Assembly (NCBI GenBank): GCA_021155045.1
Contig: JAJNQB010000018.1
Coordinates: forward strand, 1-64,000
Reading direction: 5' to 3'
Length of the DNA stretch: 64,000 bases
Source of the DNA: Arcticibacter sp.
GTDB taxonomy: Bacteria; Bacteroidota; Bacteroidia; 2-12-FULL-35-15
This document shows positions 44,252 through 53,424 of the stretch, piece after piece (positions within the stretch are counted from its first letter, which is position 1; the number at the start of each line of letters is the position of its first letter). Below the pieces are notes generated by a model. The model was not told the DNA's origin. It was given only the letters and a program-made list of their open reading frames with translations, and did no database searches. Position numbers and translations under genes: made by a program.

Positions 44252-45611
44252 CAAAATCAAAACTTTGTTGCGAACTATCGATTACAGCTTCTGCTTTCTT
44301 TTTCGCTGATTTAACATCCATTGGTATTCCAAAAGGAACATTTATTTCATTGTAATCATCAATCACAATATTTGCTTTTTCGTTGGCAAAAATCTCCCAT
44401 TCTTTATTTCCTTTGAACAAATATGTTTTCCAAAAATGAAGCAAATTCGCATATTCATTATTAAATTCTCTTGCTGTTAAATAATTTGTATACTTGGTAA
44501 TTTGCTTGGGTGAAAGGGTTTCTTTTCTATCCTTTGTAAATAGATATTTTGGATTAACTATTATCCAAATAGATTCTTCATACATTCTGATTTTTAGCTC
44601 TACTGCATAATGCCTAAAAAATTCTGTTTTTCCATATTTGTGGTATGTAACTACTTTCTTTTTAGTTTCGTCATCTCTCTTTCGAGTCCGGGCTGTAACT
44701 TCTAAAAGCTCCTCAGTACTTTTAAGTCTGAAATAAAAACGCTTGTAATCTTTGGAGTAATTTAAGAGTTTGTTGGATAAATCATATTTAAGATGCTCGT
44801 AAAAAAGTTCAAGAAAAATATTCGTTAAATCAGTGTCCCCGATAATTTTACTGAAATGAATTGTTTGAGGCTTATCATCAGTTAAAACTTCGCTAAAAAA
44901 CAGAGGACATTCAGAGTTTGTTATTTCCCGGAAAGTATATACTGTGTCAGATTTTATTGCGAAATGGGGAGCATCGTTATTTGTAATCTTTTTAAAGATT
45001 TCCTTTTTGTTTTTGAGCTTTGCTTTATATGAGTATAGAACCTTCGGGAACTTTTTTACCAATAAAGAGTTTGTTATTAAAGTTTCTTCGACATCAAAGT
45101 TAATTCTCGACTTAAATGAAGTCGAGAAGCGTTCAGCAAAATCATTGGTACCCATCACCAACTTATTTTCCGACTTATTAAATTGGATTGGTATTTTTTG
45201 ACCTTTTTTCTTTGCAGAATGTATTTCCACATCAGTTATTTTTTTGACATAGATTGATTCTGTTCGCAAATCAATTACAAGGAGTAATACCGGGAGGTTG
45301 TATTTCTTATGCTTAAGCCAGTAATCTAAGTCATCGGGATCAGCGTAAAAATCAAACTTTTCATCAGTTTCATTTTTCATATAGCTGTTCGAAGAATTAA
45401 CACTTTTTATTTGAACTTTTAGTATTTCCGCTGTTGCTTCGGTCTTGCCATCTTCGTTTTTTCTTGTCAACTCCAACTCGCCATCAATACCAAAATCATG
45501 TTTTGTTACCTCACGAAAAATAATGAAAGGCTTGTGCTGATTGCAATACTGATTAAAAAGTATTACACCTGCTTCTCCGGTTTTGTATGAATCTTTGACA
45601 ATTTTTCCCAT
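44241..45611 (-). CDS. DUF4365-APAZ effector (DREN-APAZ) of a SPARDA-type short Argonaute system
   Basis: The protein has 456 residues. The N-terminal DUF4365 nuclease domain (about 1-165) has KTGEAGV, D43 in DFGIDGELEL and Q67-x-K69 in LKVQIKS, a PD-(D/E)xK active-site pattern, then YNLPVLLLVIDL. The C-terminal region has the APAZ layout that docks on short pAgo. Known SPARDA systems contain this pair; target recognition by pAgo unleashes collateral DNase and RNase activity and kills or stops the infected cell. The stop codon overlaps the pAgo start by 11 nt. Confidence 0.88.
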   Translation of the reverse strand: MGKIVKDSYKTGEAGVILFNQYCNQHKPFIIFREVTKHDFGIDGELELTRKNEDGKTEATAEILKVQIKSVNSSNSYMKNETDEKFDFYADPDDLDYWLKHKKYNLPVLLLVIDLRTESIYVKKITDVEIHSAKKKGQKIPIQFNKSENKLVMGTNDFAERFSTSFKSRINFDVEETLITNSLLVKKFPKVLYSYKAKLKNKKEIFKKITNNDAPHFAIKSDTVYTFREITNSECPLFFSEVLTDDKPQTIHFSKIIGDTDLTNIFLELFYEHLKYDLSNKLLNYSKDYKRFYFRLKSTEELLEVTARTRKRDDETKKKVVTYHKYGKTEFFRHYAVELKIRMYEESIWIIVNPKYLFTKDRKETLSPKQITKYTNYLTAREFNNEYANLLHFWKTYLFKGNKEWEIFANEKANIVIDDYNEINVPFGIPMDVKSAKKKAEAVIDSSQQSFDFDED

Positions 45612-45622
45612 TTCTTTTTTCG

Positions 45623-46558
45623 TTATCTCGGCCCCATAAATCTGTCGCCATTAAAGTGAATCATATGGTCAGGCATATCCATTAACCAAACTTCTGTTTC
45701 CCAAGCGATATTTGAGCTATGTTTTTTAAATTCTGCCATATCAGGAAATGCAGTTACATAGACTTTTCCTTCCTTACAATTTTTAAGTAAATCCTCCAAT
45801 TCATGTAATCTCTTTGGAGATACCGGGCCATGTGAAGTAACCGCTTCAATTAAAAATAACCAACAACGTGCGTGGTCATAAATAACAACATCCGGCAGTT
45901 TGCTATGCTGATCGATTGGAATTCCTAAAGACTTTAAATATTCCTTGTCTATAAAAAGGTCTTTCTTTGCAGTATCACCGAGATAAAGAAGTGTTGTGCC
46001 TTTTGCAAAACGAGGAGCAAATTGTTCAACAATCGCAGCTTGTAGTTCGTTATGTTTTCCGGCTGATAATTTTAGTATAGTACCATCGGGTAATTTCACC
46101 GGAACCATATTAGTGGTGCGCTCTTTTGCATAAGTCTTTGCAAGGTTCGCCACTTCATTGGTGAATTTTTCCGCAGCCGATTTCCATCCTTTGCTTCCGT
46201 ATTTCTTAATGGCTGACAATGCTTCCGCTGATACAGCATAATGCGCTCTTGGACTGTTTACAGGAAGATCAGGTTGGTCGGGATTGTAATCCGCAATTCT
46301 CGCCTGAACGAACTGGTGCAGAACTTGCCTTCTTACGGTCTCACGAGTATTGGCAGCATACTTTCTTTTGTAGTTGGTTTCCATGAAATTCATAATACCT
46401 TTTGAAACACCCATGCTGCTGCGTGTGGCGTTTGACCATTCATCTTTTTCTTTCAGATTACAAAGTGCCAGTAGTGTAAGTGCCGACATTTCATTTTGTT
46501 GTGCATTGGGTAAACCAAGTGCTTTAAGAATTTCCTGTGCTTCCGTTATTTTGCTCAT
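45623..46558 (-). CDS. BsuBI/PstI-family type II restriction endonuclease
   Basis: The protein has 311 residues. The C-terminal catalytic region has LPDVVIYD (D223) and WLFLIEAVTSHGPVSPKR (E238), the signature of the BsuBI/PstI family, whose members cut CTGCAG. The N-terminal half is a helical domain usual for the family. It is coupled to the methyltransferase gene by an ATGA overlap. The length fits PstI-like enzymes. Confidence 0.93.
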   Translation of the reverse strand: MSKITEAQEILKALGLPNAQQNEMSALTLLALCNLKEKDEWSNATRSSMGVSKGIMNFMETNYKRKYAANTRETVRRQVLHQFVQARIADYNPDQPDLPVNSPRAHYAVSAEALSAIKKYGSKGWKSAAEKFTNEVANLAKTYAKERTTNMVPVKLPDGTILKLSAGKHNELQAAIVEQFAPRFAKGTTLLYLGDTAKKDLFIDKEYLKSLGIPIDQHSKLPDVVIYDHARCWLFLIEAVTSHGPVSPKRLHELEDLLKNCKEGKVYVTAFPDMAEFKKHSSNIAWETEVWLMDMPDHMIHFNGDRFMGPR

Positions 46559-48123
46559 ATTAAATTCAATGCTCCTGAGAGCTCAAAAGTTTCATTAATA
46601 ATTTTGTTTACGTTTTCAACCGAATAATCATTTGCTAAAATGAGTCGGTCTCCGATTTCCTTTAAGGTTTCCAATGGAGGTAGCGGCATTTCCCTTAGTT
46701 CGGTTGCGCTCACGTTTACGTTGCCGTTAAAGATTCGGAAATAATTATCAAACAGTTCACTATTCAGCAGAGCGCAAAGCCCAACCACTTCGTTCCTGTT
46801 CAGATGCCCTTTTGGACGGTAGATATAGTTTACTTTGTTTTCAACCCCGATATATTCTGCACTTATGTAATTACAGAAATAGGGAGCAGCAATCAATCTG
46901 CTTTTATCGTCTTTTGTACTGAACCTTCTTAAAAGAATGTAGTTTTTATTCGGGATCAAGATCGATTTACTCTCATCTTGAATTCTTATGTACTGACCTT
47001 TTCCCTCTTTAACAACAGGCCAACTCAAAGACATTTTGTTTACGTTGTGAAGCCAAAAAAGCGGAGCGAGAAAAACAGTTCCGTTTTGGTAATGGTCTTG
47101 TATAAACTTCGTAGCCCTGAATGAAACAACTGGGCCAGTGGACACTTGAATGTTGTATGCATTCAGATTACCGTTCCATGCTTTAAATATGTTGACGATG
47201 CTTTGCTCGTTATCATTGGTCGGCAGATGTAGTATTTTCTCCTGAGATTTTAAATCGATAACATCTTTATGCAAAAGCAGTTTAATTGCAGGTGTTTCAA
47301 TATCCTTCAGTCCATGAGAAGATGAAATCACAACCTCTTCATTTGGATTAATGCTTCCGGTATTGCTTGCTTTTAAAATAACTGTTTCCTGAAGTACGCT
47401 ATCCCTGTTAAATGTATCCTTGCGGGAAACAAACAGGTGTATTTTATCAAGTTGCACCGTGTTAAAGAAATATTCCCTGAAGGCTTTGAAATAACTGCCG
47501 GAAGAGAAACTTCTCGGAGTAATAAAAATTAGCTGTCCGTCCTGATTAAGCATCTTGGCAGCGAATGCCATAAAAATAGAGTAGATATTGGTTTGACCGC
47601 TGACAACTGATTTAGCAGCGAGTGTTCGTTCATCGTCTTTAGATAACTTAAAATAAGGCGGGTTGGAAATGATAAAATCAAAGCCTACGTCTTTACCTTT
47701 AGTCCAGGAGGCATTTTTAAGAATAAAATCGTTTTCATTCAGTTTAAAATGGAAATCAATTTTTTTCTCAGCAAGCCACTTCTTTATGTGATTTGCTGAC
47801 TTCTTTATATAAGGAGCTAAATCCTCATCCGTTTCGTAAGCAGTTAGTTCAATCGTTTTTACCCCTTTATTCTTAGAAACTAATTCCTCAATCAAAGCAG
47901 CAGATAAAACTAAAGTACCACATCCCGGATCTAAAATTCTGATGGATTTCAGGTCTGTAGTATCGGCAAGAGAAGCCATCAGAGCTGCGATTTTCGTAGG
48001 GGTAAAAAACTGCCCTTTGCCTTTCTTGCTCTCCTGCGAATTGGCTTTAGAATACTCCAATCCAATGCGGTCAGCAAAATGGCTTGGAGACTCCATATGT
48101 ATTATTTCCTTAGCCTTTGCCAT
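46555..48123 (-). CDS. N6-adenine DNA methyltransferase of the BsuBI/PstI-type system
   Basis: The protein has 522 residues. SAM-binding motif DPGCG (65-69) and catalytic NPPY (154-157) in the gamma order, with GQFFTPTKIAALMA preceding them, identify an N6-adenine methylase. The C-terminal half is the target recognition region. It is expected to protect the site cut by the neighbouring endonuclease. It overlaps the controller gene by 14 nt and the endonuclease gene by 4 nt. Confidence 0.93.
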   Translation of the reverse strand: MAKAKEIIHMESPSHFADRIGLEYSKANSQESKKGKGQFFTPTKIAALMASLADTTDLKSIRILDPGCGTLVLSAALIEELVSKNKGVKTIELTAYETDEDLAPYIKKSANHIKKWLAEKKIDFHFKLNENDFILKNASWTKGKDVGFDFIISNPPYFKLSKDDERTLAAKSVVSGQTNIYSIFMAFAAKMLNQDGQLIFITPRSFSSGSYFKAFREYFFNTVQLDKIHLFVSRKDTFNRDSVLQETVILKASNTGSINPNEEVVISSSHGLKDIETPAIKLLLHKDVIDLKSQEKILHLPTNDNEQSIVNIFKAWNGNLNAYNIQVSTGPVVSFRATKFIQDHYQNGTVFLAPLFWLHNVNKMSLSWPVVKEGKGQYIRIQDESKSILIPNKNYILLRRFSTKDDKSRLIAAPYFCNYISAEYIGVENKVNYIYRPKGHLNRNEVVGLCALLNSELFDNYFRIFNGNVNVSATELREMPLPPLETLKEIGDRLILANDYSVENVNKIINETFELSGALNLI

Positions 48124-48430
48124 TCTTTTCTTTTATTAAGTAAGAAATCTTTTTCTCAGCAACGTGCATGGCTTTAAGAGCCAACTGTTCATCTTTTAAT
48201 TCATAAACAACTCTGTCGCTCAAGTAAATAACCAACAAGTCCTCCTCATTCATTTTAAAAATTTTTGAGAGATGAACGACCTGATCTCTTGTTGGTCGTT
48301 TATCTCCACGTTCAATTTTACTGAGTAGTGATGGATCAACTTCTAATTCAGCAGCAATTTGCCTGAGAAGCAGCCCATGTGCTTCTCTTAGTTCCCTGAT
48401 TTTTTCGCCTATTGTTTTCACTTGAATCAT
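48110..48430 (-). CDS. XRE-type controller protein of the restriction-modification system
   Basis: The protein has 106 residues. The helix-turn-helix (IRELREAHGLLLRQIAAELE, DPSLLSKIERG) occupies residues about 8-60. A C-terminal helix may dimerise. ATG at 48430 is chosen because a clear operator palindrome lies immediately upstream, inside what a longer frame would encode. Such C proteins time the expression of methylase before nuclease. Confidence 0.85.
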   Translation of the reverse strand: MIQVKTIGEKIRELREAHGLLLRQIAAELEVDPSLLSKIERGDKRPTRDQVVHLSKIFKMNEEDLLVIYLSDRVVYELKDEQLALKAMHVAEKKISYLIKEKNGKG

Positions 48431-48454
48431 TTTGACCTGACCATTTTGGTCAAA
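48431..48454 (-). promoter_or_regulatory. Controller operator
   Basis: TGACCATTTTGGTCA (48438-48452) is an inverted repeat with 6-bp arms. A second overlapping symmetric pair, TTTGACC and GGTCAAA, spans 48431-48454. The site ends at the start codon of the controller gene, a good position for autoregulation. Confidence 0.75.
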
Positions 48455-48597
48455 TGTATGAAAAAAAATAATCGGCAAGCTCTGCAAGTTTTCAACCAAT
48501 ATTTTATGAAAAAAATCAATTCGGAATACATTAGGTAAGTAAATGCCCCTTAACAACAGCCTATAAACCACTTAATTATAGTCTATTTGAAAATTTG

Positions 48598-48605
48598 TAT
48601 ATTTG
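48598..48605 (+). promoter_or_regulatory. -7 box of the metal-efflux operon
   Basis: TATATTTG matches TAnnTTTG and lies 5 nt before the TTG proposed as start of the first gene, in the divergent region between the controller and the efflux operon. Confidence 0.5.
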
Positions 48606-48610
48606 TACAG

Positions 48611-48916
48611 TTGAAAAGAGCCTTTTACATATTATTCTGTTTCTACTTCATTTCACTTGCTGTTATGCCATGCGGAGACAAGGACGATTGTAATGAATTA
48701 AAACACGAACAAACTTCTCAAAATTCCGGAGATCATCAGGATGAGGTATGCACTCCGTTTTGTATATGTTCATGTTGTGCTACCCATTTTGTAGTAAAAC
48801 CGTTTCAATCTATCGAAACTCAAATAGCAGTTATCAATACAGTTTACACGGTTCATCCTGAATCAGAAACTTCAAGTGCTGTTATTCCAATTTGGCAACC
48901 GCCAAAGCTTGCATAA
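48611..48916 (+). CDS. DUF6660-like small Cys-rich membrane protein ahead of the efflux genes
   Basis: About 101 residues from TTG 48611 (another TTG at 48587 lies upstream of the -7 box). A hydrophobic N-terminal segment (FYILFCFYFISLAVMPCG) is followed by an acidic/His stretch and CTPFCICSCCATHFV. Proteins of this type are regularly found before CusA genes in Bacteroidota, so a role in periplasmic metal sensing or binding is likely. No ATG start precedes the hydrophobic segment. Confidence 0.72.
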   Translation: MKRAFYILFCFYFISLAVMPCGDKDDCNELKHEQTSQNSGDHQDEVCTPFCICSCCATHFVVKPFQSIETQIAVINTVYTVHPESETSSAVIPIWQPPKLA

Positions 48917-49039
48917 TCCAAGCATCATTTTAATCTAAACTCAACAGCATTGGTATAGCAATGTATGTTTGATGCTTTATGGCATTTGTGCCTGTCTTAA
49001 ACCTATACTTCAAAATTTATTTACACAGAACAAAAAATT

Positions 49040-52000
49040 ATGTTTGATAAACTCATAGGTTTTTCAATCAAAAATAAACTGGTAATTGGCTTGTTTACCG
49101 TTGCTTTGATTGTTTGGGGCGTTTATTCCTTTAAAAAATTGCCCATTGATGCCTTGCCTGATATCACCAATAATCAGGTAACGGTTATCACAGTTGCACC
49201 AACCGTTGCAGCACAGGAAATAGAAAGTTTCATTACTAACCCGCTGGAAATTTCCATGTCGAACCTGCCTGATGTAAAAGAGATCCGTTCCATTTCAAGG
49301 TTCGGGCTTTCGGTTATTACGGTGGTGTTTGATGATAAAGTGGAAACACATACAGCCCGCCAGTTGGTAGCTGAAAAAATAAAACAAGCCGAAGGAGAAA
49401 TTCCCGATGGATTAGGCAAACCCGAAATGGGGCCAATTACAACCGGACTGGGTGAAATATATCAATACACCATACACACAAAAAAGGGATTTGAAAACAA
49501 GTTCTCCGCCCAGGATTTAAGAACAATTCAGGATTGGATTGTTCGCAGACAACTGGCAGGTGTCCAAGGTATAACCGAAGTAAGTGCATGGGGGGGCGAA
49601 ATGAAGCAGTACGAAGTTTCGATTGATCCTAATCGCTTAAATGCAATGAACGTAACCATTAACGAGGTGTTTGAAGCCCTACATAATGGTAATGAAAATA
49701 CTGGCGGTGCATACATCGAGAAAGGCTCTAATGTTTCCTTTATACGTGGAATTGGTATGGTAAAAACCAAAGACGATATTGAAAACATCGTGATTAAAAC
49801 AGTTAAGAATATGCCAATTTTAGTTCGCAATATAGGAACAGTAAATTTCGGAAGCGCACCTCGCTATGGAGCTATTACACGAAACGGTGAAGGGGAAGTA
49901 GTTGCCGGAATTACCTTGATGCTGAAAGGCGAAAACTCATCGAAAGTAATTGAGCATGTAAAAGAACGTATGGCAGAAATTCAAAAGTCATTACCTGAAG
50001 GTGTAGTCATTGATCCGTACATCGAACGTTCCGCATTAGTAAAAAGAGCTATCAGCACTGTTGAAAAGAATTTAATTGAAGGTGGCTTGATTGTGATTTT
50101 CGTTTTGGTTTTGTTATTAGGAAATCTTCGTGCAGGATTGGTAGTAGCATCTGTTATCCCTTTGGCTATGTTATTCGCCATTGCCATGATGAATTTGTTT
50201 GGCGTATCGGGTAACTTGATGAGTTTGGGGGCGATTGATTTTGGTTTAATTGTAGACGGTGCGGTAATCATTATCGAAGCAACGCTGCATCACATTACTG
50301 GAAGAAGTATTAACAGACATTTCGCTAATGGAAGATTAACGCAAGCTGAAATGGATGAAGAGGTTTATCAATCAGCGACAAAGATCAGAAGCTCCGCTGC
50401 GTTTGGTGAAATCATTATTATGATTGTGTACTTGCCAATTTTAGCTTTGGTTGGAATTGAGGGTAAAATGTTTTCACCAATGGCTCAAACTGTTTCGTTC
50501 GCTATTCTTGGCGCATTGATTCTTTCTTTAACCTATGTACCAATGGCTTCTGCTTTGTTTTTGAGTAAAAATACACATCACAAGAAAAACATATCCGATA
50601 AAATAATGGCATTCTTTGAACGCCTGTATATGCCTGTAATTACAAAATCAATGAAAAGAAAAGGCATCATTATTATTTCTGCGGTTGCATTATTTGTAAC
50701 AAGTTTATTGATGTTCCTGAATATGGGTGGCGAGTTTATTCCAACTTTAGAGGAGGGAGATTTTGCCATTGAATTTGGGATGATGCAAGGAACATCGCTC
50801 ACGCAAATGACAGAGACTACTACAAAAGCGGAAAAGATTTTAAAGTCAAAATTTCCTGAAGTAAAACAAGTTGTAACCCGTATTGGTAGCGCAGAGATTC
50901 CTACCGATCCAATGCCAATTGAAAGGGGGGATATTATGGTGGCACTAAAAGATAAAAGCGAGTGGACAAGTGCTGAAACAAAAGAAGAAATGATGGAGAA
51001 AATGGAAGAAGCACTCAAGAGTAGTTTAGTTGGAGTGAATTTAGAGATAACTCAACCAATTCAAATGCGCTTTAATGAATTGATGACTGGTATTCGGCAG
51101 GATATAGCCATTAAAATTTATGGGGATGATATGGAAATACTTGCAACTGAAGCCGATAAGGTCTCAAAACTAATTGCAGGGATTGAAGGTGTTGGCACAC
51201 CGATAATTGAAAAGGTGGCAGGTTTACCGCAAATCGCAGTCAACTATAAGCGTGATAAACTGGCGCAATACGGAATCAAAGTAAGTGATGTAAATAGGGT
51301 AATTACAGCCGCTTTTGCAGGAGAAAAAGCTGGTGTTGTTTTAGAGGGTGAAAAGAAATTTGATTTAGTAGTAAGGTTCAATAAGAACTTTCGTCAGGAC
51401 ATAGATGATGTAAGCCAGTTATATGTGCTTACAGATAATGGAGTGAAAATTCCATTGAATCAGATTGCAGATGTTAGTTACAAAGAAGGCCCTGCACAGG
51501 TATCTCATGATAATACCAAGCGCAGGATATTTATTGGCTTTAATGTTTCAGGCCGAGATGTTGAGTCGGTTGTGAAAGATATTCAAACCAAACTGGATGC
51601 AGAGTTGAAATTGCCTCCGGGTTACAATATTACTTATGGTGGGCAATTCCAGAATTTAACGGAAGCCAAAGAGCGCTTATCAATTGCTGTACCTGTAGCA
51701 TTGTTGCTCATTTTTATGCTCTTATTTTTTACATTCAATTCGTTCAAACAAGCAACCTTAATTTTTACAGCTATCCCACTTTCCGCTATTGGCGGAGTAT
51801 TCGCTCTATATTTAAGAGGCATGCCATTTAGTATTTCGGCAGGTGTTGGCTTTATTGCTTTGTTTGGTGTAGCAGTATTAAACGGAATAGTATTAATAGG
51901 ATATTTCAATCAACTAAAAAAAGAAGGCATGGACGATTTAATGGAACGTGTTTTAACAGGAGTGAGAGTTCGTTTACGTCCGGTAATAATGACAGCAGCG

Positions 52001-53413
52001 GTTGCATCATTGGGTTTTTTACCTATGGCATTATCACATGGAGCAGGTGCAGAAGTTCAAAAACCATTGGCAACTGTTGTTATTGGGGGATTGATAAGCG
52101 CAACATTATTAACGCTGATTGTATTACCTATCCTATATGTTTTATTTGAGAAGATGAAGACAAAAACAACAAAAATAATAGCACCTGCTGCAATAATAAT
52201 TTTATTATTTGGTAGCAACATCATTCAGGCTCAGAATAACGGCTCTTTAGATGAGTGGATTGCTAAAGGTTTGAAATACAACAACTCTGTATTGGCTGCC
52301 GAATCAGAAGTAAAAAGTAGTCAATACTTAAAAAAGACTTCAACCGAAATCAGCAAAACCAATGTGAGTTTAACTTATGGGCAATACAATAGCTATGCAA
52401 ATAAGGATAATAATTTAACCATATCGCAGTCAATTCCTTTCCCAACCACTTTTGCTGCCAAATCAAAATTGGCGGGTTCGGTAATAGAAAGCAATATGCT
52501 GAAAAAGAAGTTAACTGAAGCAGAAGTAGTTTATCAAATAAAGCAGGTGTATTACCAATGGTTGAACTTAAATCAGCGGAAAGAATTGTTGTTAAGAAGA
52601 GATAGCGTTTACAAAGCGCTCGCTAAAGCTTCAGCGCTCCGCTACAAGACAGGAGAATCAAACCTGTTAGAAAAATCATCAACTGAGGCAAGAAGTAAAG
52701 AAGTGGAAAATCAGTTAATGCAAATGGAAAACGACAAGGTAGCCTTAGCGAGCAAATTAAAAGCCTTGCTTGCTTCTCCTATAACGACATTTGATGAAAC
52801 TGATTTAAAAGAGGCAGTATTAAGTCTTCAGGTTGACTCATCATTAGTAGCAAAAAATCCTTTTGTTGTTTACATGAAACAGCAAATTAGTATAGCAGAA
52901 AATCAAAAGAAAGTGGATAAAAATGCTTTGATGCCGGATATTACTTTGGGGTATTTTAATCAAACTTTGTATGGTGTTCCATACGGAAATGATGCTACTG
53001 CACCATTGGCTAACTATGGCAACCGTTTTCAGGGCTTCTCAGCAGGTGTCAGTATTCCCTTATGGTTTGCCCCACAGAGTGCTAAAATTAAGGCTGCGGA
53101 ATATTCTAAGCAAAATGCCGAACTTCAATACAAACAAGCACAAAATAATGCTATGGCAGAAGTTGAAGCTGCATATACTGAGTATTTGAAAACTCAAAAG
53201 TCATTGCAATATTACAAGTCAAGCGGGTTACCAAATGCAGAACTAATTACTAAGCAAAGCACTATTGCTTTTCAAAAAGGGGAGATCAACTATGCTCAAC
53301 ATGTTTTGAATTTGCAACAGGCAGATGAAATAAAGCAGAACTATCTGCAAACACTCTTAGAATTCAATCAAAGTGTGATTGCATTGGAATTTTTATCAGG
53401 ATCAATTAAATAA
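49040..53413 (+). CDS. CusA/CzcA-type RND metal efflux pump fused to a TolC-like outer-membrane factor
   Basis: The protein has 1457 residues. Residues 1 to about 1040 are an HME-RND pump with 12 membrane helices, FGLIVDGAVIIIEA in helix 4 and GVAVLNGIVLIGYFNQ in the second half. A signal-peptide-like segment (IIAPAAIIILLFGSNIIQAQ, about 1050-1070) then leads into a TolC/CusC-type outer-membrane efflux domain with long coiled coils (to 1457). The two halves are presumably separated by signal peptidase. It exports Cu/Ag or Zn/Cd/Co from periplasm or cytoplasm. The next gene is its adaptor. Confidence 0.93.
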   Translation: MFDKLIGFSIKNKLVIGLFTVALIVWGVYSFKKLPIDALPDITNNQVTVITVAPTVAAQEIESFITNPLEISMSNLPDVKEIRSISRFGLSVITVVFDDKVETHTARQLVAEKIKQAEGEIPDGLGKPEMGPITTGLGEIYQYTIHTKKGFENKFSAQDLRTIQDWIVRRQLAGVQGITEVSAWGGEMKQYEVSIDPNRLNAMNVTINEVFEALHNGNENTGGAYIEKGSNVSFIRGIGMVKTKDDIENIVIKTVKNMPILVRNIGTVNFGSAPRYGAITRNGEGEVVAGITLMLKGENSSKVIEHVKERMAEIQKSLPEGVVIDPYIERSALVKRAISTVEKNLIEGGLIVIFVLVLLLGNLRAGLVVASVIPLAMLFAIAMMNLFGVSGNLMSLGAIDFGLIVDGAVIIIEATLHHITGRSINRHFANGRLTQAEMDEEVYQSATKIRSSAAFGEIIIMIVYLPILALVGIEGKMFSPMAQTVSFAILGALILSLTYVPMASALFLSKNTHHKKNISDKIMAFFERLYMPVITKSMKRKGIIIISAVALFVTSLLMFLNMGGEFIPTLEEGDFAIEFGMMQGTSLTQMTETTTKAEKILKSKFPEVKQVVTRIGSAEIPTDPMPIERGDIMVALKDKSEWTSAETKEEMMEKMEEALKSSLVGVNLEITQPIQMRFNELMTGIRQDIAIKIYGDDMEILATEADKVSKLIAGIEGVGTPIIEKVAGLPQIAVNYKRDKLAQYGIKVSDVNRVITAAFAGEKAGVVLEGEKKFDLVVRFNKNFRQDIDDVSQLYVLTDNGVKIPLNQIADVSYKEGPAQVSHDNTKRRIFIGFNVSGRDVESVVKDIQTKLDAELKLPPGYNITYGGQFQNLTEAKERLSIAVPVALLLIFMLLFFTFNSFKQATLIFTAIPLSAIGGVFALYLRGMPFSISAGVGFIALFGVAVLNGIVLIGYFNQLKKEGMDDLMERVLTGVRVRLRPVIMTAAVASLGFLPMALSHGAGAEVQKPLATVVIGGLISATLLTLIVLPILYVLFEKMKTKTTKIIAPAAIIILLFGSNIIQAQNNGSLDEWIAKGLKYNNSVLAAESEVKSSQYLKKTSTEISKTNVSLTYGQYNSYANKDNNLTISQSIPFPTTFAAKSKLAGSVIESNMLKKKLTEAEVVYQIKQVYYQWLNLNQRKELLLRRDSVYKALAKASALRYKTGESNLLEKSSTEARSKEVENQLMQMENDKVALASKLKALLASPITTFDETDLKEAVLSLQVDSSLVAKNPFVVYMKQQISIAENQKKVDKNALMPDITLGYFNQTLYGVPYGNDATAPLANYGNRFQGFSAGVSIPLWFAPQSAKIKAAEYSKQNAELQYKQAQNNAMAEVEAAYTEYLKTQKSLQYYKSSGLPNAELITKQSTIAFQKGEINYAQHVLNLQQADEIKQNYLQTLLEFNQSVIALEFLSGSIK

Positions 53414-53424
53414 TATTAAGAAAT

